A stretch of 36,829 nucleotides of DNA from Paracoccaceae bacterium (GTDB taxonomy: Bacteria > Pseudomonadota > Alphaproteobacteria > Rhodobacterales > Rhodobacteraceae): positions 1 through 36,829 of the forward strand of contig JAJUJF010000008.1 of NCBI GenBank assembly GCA_029265455.1, in the 5' to 3' direction. Under the pieces are notes generated by a model. The model was given only the letters and a program-made list of their open reading frames with translations, was not told the DNA's origin and did not search any database. The position numbers and the translations under genes were made by a program. Positions 34,634 to 36,829 of the stretch are shown here, piece by piece; within the stretch, counting starts at the first letter, position 1, and the number at the start of each line of letters is the position of its first letter.

Positions 34634-35242
34634 ATGGCCACCGCTGTATTCTACTTCTTCGCCCTCGTCGTCGTGGCATCGGGACTGCTCGTCATCTTTG
34701 CACGGAACCCGGTGCATTCGGTGCTCTGGCTGATCCTCGCCTTTTTCGGAGCCGGCGGCCTCTTCGTGCTGCTCGGCGCCGAGCTTCTCGCGATGATCAT
34801 GCTGATCGTCTACGTGGGGGCGGTAGCGGTGCTGTTCCTCTTCGTGGTGATGATGCTCGACATCGATTTCAGCGCGCTGAGGAGCGGGATGACGCGGTTC
34901 CTCCCGATCGGCGGACTTTTCGGGATAGTGCTGCTGGCGCTCCTCGCCACTGCCTTCGGAGCCTGGGAGGCAACAGAGGCGACACTTGCCCTCCGGAACG
35001 TGGAGACACCACCGCCCGCCGAGGTGGAGAACACCGTCGCAATCGGGGAAGTACTCTATACCCGCTACATCTATGTCTTCCAGTTGGCCGGCATCATTCT
35101 TCTCGTCGCGATGATCGGGGCCATCGTGCTGACGCTCCGCAAGAGGGCAGGGGTCAGGCGGCAGGATGTGCGCGCGCAACTATACCGTGACCCGAAGACG
35201 GCGGTCACGCTCAAGGATGTCAAGCCGGGACACGGATTATGA
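34634..35242 (+). CDS. nuoJ: NADH-quinone oxidoreductase subunit J
   Basis: Membrane-arm subunit of 202 residues with five helices; [38 protein letters not shown] at the start, the conserved [29 protein letters not shown] with the pi-bulge Gly/Tyr segment of helix 3, and a last helix [21 protein letters not shown]. The frame is open back to 34448 within nuoI in another register, so ATG 34634 is used (AGGACAGG upstream). Its stop overlaps the nuoK ATG in ATGA. Confidence 0.97.
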   Translation: MATAVFYFFALVVVASGLLVIFARNPVHSVLWLILAFFGAGGLFVLLGAELLAMIMLIVYVGAVAVLFLFVVMMLDIDFSALRSGMTRFLPIGGLFGIVLLALLATAFGAWEATEATLALRNVETPPPAEVENTVAIGEVLYTRYIYVFQLAGIILLVAMIGAIVLTLRKRAGVRRQDVRAQLYRDPKTAVTLKDVKPGHGL

Positions 35243-35544
35243 TTGGACTCGAGCACTATCTGGCTGTCGGTGCGATCCTCTTCGTGACCGGCACGTTCGG
35301 CATCTTCCTGAATCGAAAGAACGTCATCATCATCCTGATGTCGCTCGAGCTCATGCTGCTCGCGGTGAATATCAACCTCGTTGCCTTCTCGGCCCATCTT
35401 GGCGATCTCGTCGGTCAGGTCTTCACGCTCTTCGTGCTCACGGTGGCGGCGGCCGAAGCCGCCATCGGACTCGCTATCCTGGTCTGCTTCTTCCGTAACC
35501 GCGGCACGATCGCGGTCGAAGATGTCAACATGATGAAGGGCTGA
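35239..35544 (+). CDS. nuoK: NADH-quinone oxidoreductase subunit K
   Basis: Small membrane-arm subunit of 101 residues with three helices, relative of MrpC antiporter subunits. Buried Glu in [16 protein letters not shown] and a second in [14 protein letters not shown] correspond to the two essential proton-path glutamates. Overlaps nuoJ by four bases (ATGA); five bases separate it from nuoL. Confidence 0.97.
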   Translation: MIGLEHYLAVGAILFVTGTFGIFLNRKNVIIILMSLELMLLAVNINLVAFSAHLGDLVGQVFTLFVLTVAAAEAAIGLAILVCFFRNRGTIAVEDVNMMKG

Positions 35545-35549
35545 GGGAC

Positions 35550-36829
35550 ATGCCCACGATCATTCTGTTCGCGCCGCTGCTAGGCGCCGTCATCTGCGGT
35601 TTCGGTTGGCGGTTCATCGGTGAGCGGCCGGCACAGACCGTCGCGACAGCGTTGCTGTTCCTGTCGATGGTGCTCTCGTGGGTGGTCTTCTTCACGGTTG
35701 ATCATGCAGCGGTGGAAACGACCCGGCTCTTTCGCTTTATCGACAGCGGAACGCTGATCGCCGACTGGTCGATCCGCCTGGATACCCTGACTGCAATCAT
35801 GCTGGTCGTCGTCACCACGGTGTCGGCGTTCGTGCACCTCTATTCGTTCGGCTACATGGCGCATGACGAGAACTGGAAGCCGGGGGAAAGCTATCGGCCC
35901 CGCTTCTTCGCCTATCTCTCGTTCTTCACTTTCATGATGCTGGCGCTGGTCACCGCCGACAATCTTGTCCAGATGTTCTTTGGGTGGGAGGGTGTCGGTC
36001 TCGCCTCTTACCTGCTGATCGGCTTCTATTACCGCAAATCGAGCGCGAACGCAGCGTCGATCAAGGCGTTCGTGATGAACCGGGTGGGCGACTTCGGGTT
36101 CCTGCTCGGAATGTTCGGGGTCTTCTATCTCTTTGACTCGATCGAGTTCGGCGTAATCTTTGCCGCAGCGCCTGAGCTGGCCGACGCGACCATGACCTTC
36201 CTGTGGCGGGAGTGGAATGCACTCGACGTCATTTCGGTGCTGCTCTTCATCGGCGCGATGGGCAAGTCCGCGCAGCTGTTCCTCCACACCTGGTTGCCGG
36301 ATGCAATGGAAGGGCCGACGCCGGTTTCCGCGCTCATCCATGCGGCGACGATGGTGACGGCGGGCGTGTTCCTCGTCTGCCGGATATCCCCGATCCTCGA
36401 ATGGGCGCCGAACGCTCTTGTCTTCATTACCTATATTGGCGCGCTCACTGCGTTCATGGCGGCCACGGTCGGCCTCGTCCAGAACGACATCAAGCGGGTG
36501 ATCGCCTGGTCAACCTGCTCGCAGCTCGGATACATGTTTGTGGCCGCCGGCGTGGGGGCATATCCGGCGGCGATGTTCCATCTCTTCACCCATGCCTGGT
36601 TCAAGGCGCTGCTGTTCCTCGGCGCCGGCTCGGTGATCACCGCCATGCACCATGAGCAGGACATGCGAAACTATGGCGGGCTGCGCCACAAGCTGCCCTT
36701 CACCTTCTGGATGATGGTGATCGGCACACTTGCGATCACCGGGGTGGGCATTCCCCTGACCCATATCGGCTTCGCGGGCTTCCTGTCGAAGGACGCCATC
36801 ATCGAGAGCGCATGGGCGGCACCGACGGA
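35550..36829 (+). CDS. nuoL: NADH-quinone oxidoreductase subunit L, N-terminal part (cut by window end)
   Basis: Largest antiporter-like proton-pumping subunit of the membrane arm. 426 codons are visible from ATG 35550 ([20 protein letters not shown]) and the frame stays open to the last base; the full protein should be about 650-700 residues including the long lateral helix. Recognisable segments: [43 protein letters not shown] with the conserved Glu, [38 protein letters not shown] with the pumping lysine, and [18 protein letters not shown] with the second lysine, then [16 protein letters not shown]. It begins five bases after the nuoK stop, with GAGGGA as ribosome site. nuoM and nuoN presumably follow. 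Confidence 0.97.
   Translation, partial: MPTIILFAPLLGAVICGFGWRFIGERPAQTVATALLFLSMVLSWVVFFTVDHAAVETTRLFRFIDSGTLIADWSIRLDTLTAIMLVVVTTVSAFVHLYSFGYMAHDENWKPGESYRPRFFAYLSFFTFMMLALVTADNLVQMFFGWEGVGLASYLLIGFYYRKSSANAASIKAFVMNRVGDFGFLLGMFGVFYLFDSIEFGVIFAAAPELADATMTFLWREWNALDVISVLLFIGAMGKSAQLFLHTWLPDAMEGPTPVSALIHAATMVTAGVFLVCRISPILEWAPNALVFITYIGALTAFMAATVGLVQNDIKRVIAWSTCSQLGYMFVAAGVGAYPAAMFHLFTHAWFKALLFLGAGSVITAMHHEQDMRNYGGLRHKLPFTFWMMVIGTLAITGVGIPLTHIGFAGFLSKDAIIESAWAAPT

Overview
The window is GC-rich chromosomal DNA that reads as an alphaproteobacterium, most likely order Rhodobacterales. Three things suggest this: CarA, NuoB, ArgH and the long B12-dependent ribonucleotide reductase look alphaproteobacterial; NuoE carries a helix-hairpin-helix tail; and the nuo operon is interrupted by small extra genes, as described for Rhodobacter capsulatus. 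These assignments come from reading the sequence, not from a database search. No rRNA, tRNA, insertion sequence, prophage or CRISPR array was seen.

Layout. 1-3600: the 3' part of AMP nucleosidase (amn), an HU-type protein, then a minus-strand set (YbaA-like DUF1428, VOC protein, GNAT acetyltransferase) divergent from a MarR regulator, with a near-perfect 16-bp palindrome in the shared promoter region. 3600-8400: a family 2 glycosyltransferase with a GspE-N-like front, carA, yqeY and an aldose 1-epimerase. 8533-11562 (minus): four genes joined by consecutive 4-bp start/stop overlaps: a small secreted or membrane protein, a three-helix membrane protein, a PAPS-type sulfotransferase and an anchored arylsulfotransferase-like protein. 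12032-15673: class II ribonucleotide reductase nrdJ. The spacer before it holds an exact CtrA-type box, a long inverted repeat, a sigma70-like promoter and an NrdR-like box. A clear intrinsic terminator follows nrdJ. 16049-22016: tlpA-like thioredoxin, divergent and overlapping with argH, followed by the tiny lipoprotein gene lptM, lysA and a DUF4175/TIGR02302 membrane protein, all overlapping. 22024-25274: a zinc-ribbon membrane protein, divergent from ftsE-ftsX-plsC; this FtsE has lost several canonical ATPase motifs. 25366 to the end: nuoA-B-C-(76 aa)-D-E-(82 aa)-F-(34-aa mini-ORF)-G-H-I-J-K-L, encoding NADH:quinone oxidoreductase (complex I), with nuoL cut by the window edge.

How the genes fit together. 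Most are housekeeping: purine salvage (amn), arginine and pyrimidine supply (argH, carA), lysine and diaminopimelate (lysA), deoxynucleotides (nrdJ), envelope and division (lptM, ftsEX, plsC, DUF4175) and respiration (nuo). The points most worth a second look are the overlapping sulfotransferase cluster, the motif-poor FtsE, the cell-cycle-type boxes before nrdJ and hup, the MarR palindrome, and the small proteins inside the nuo operon.
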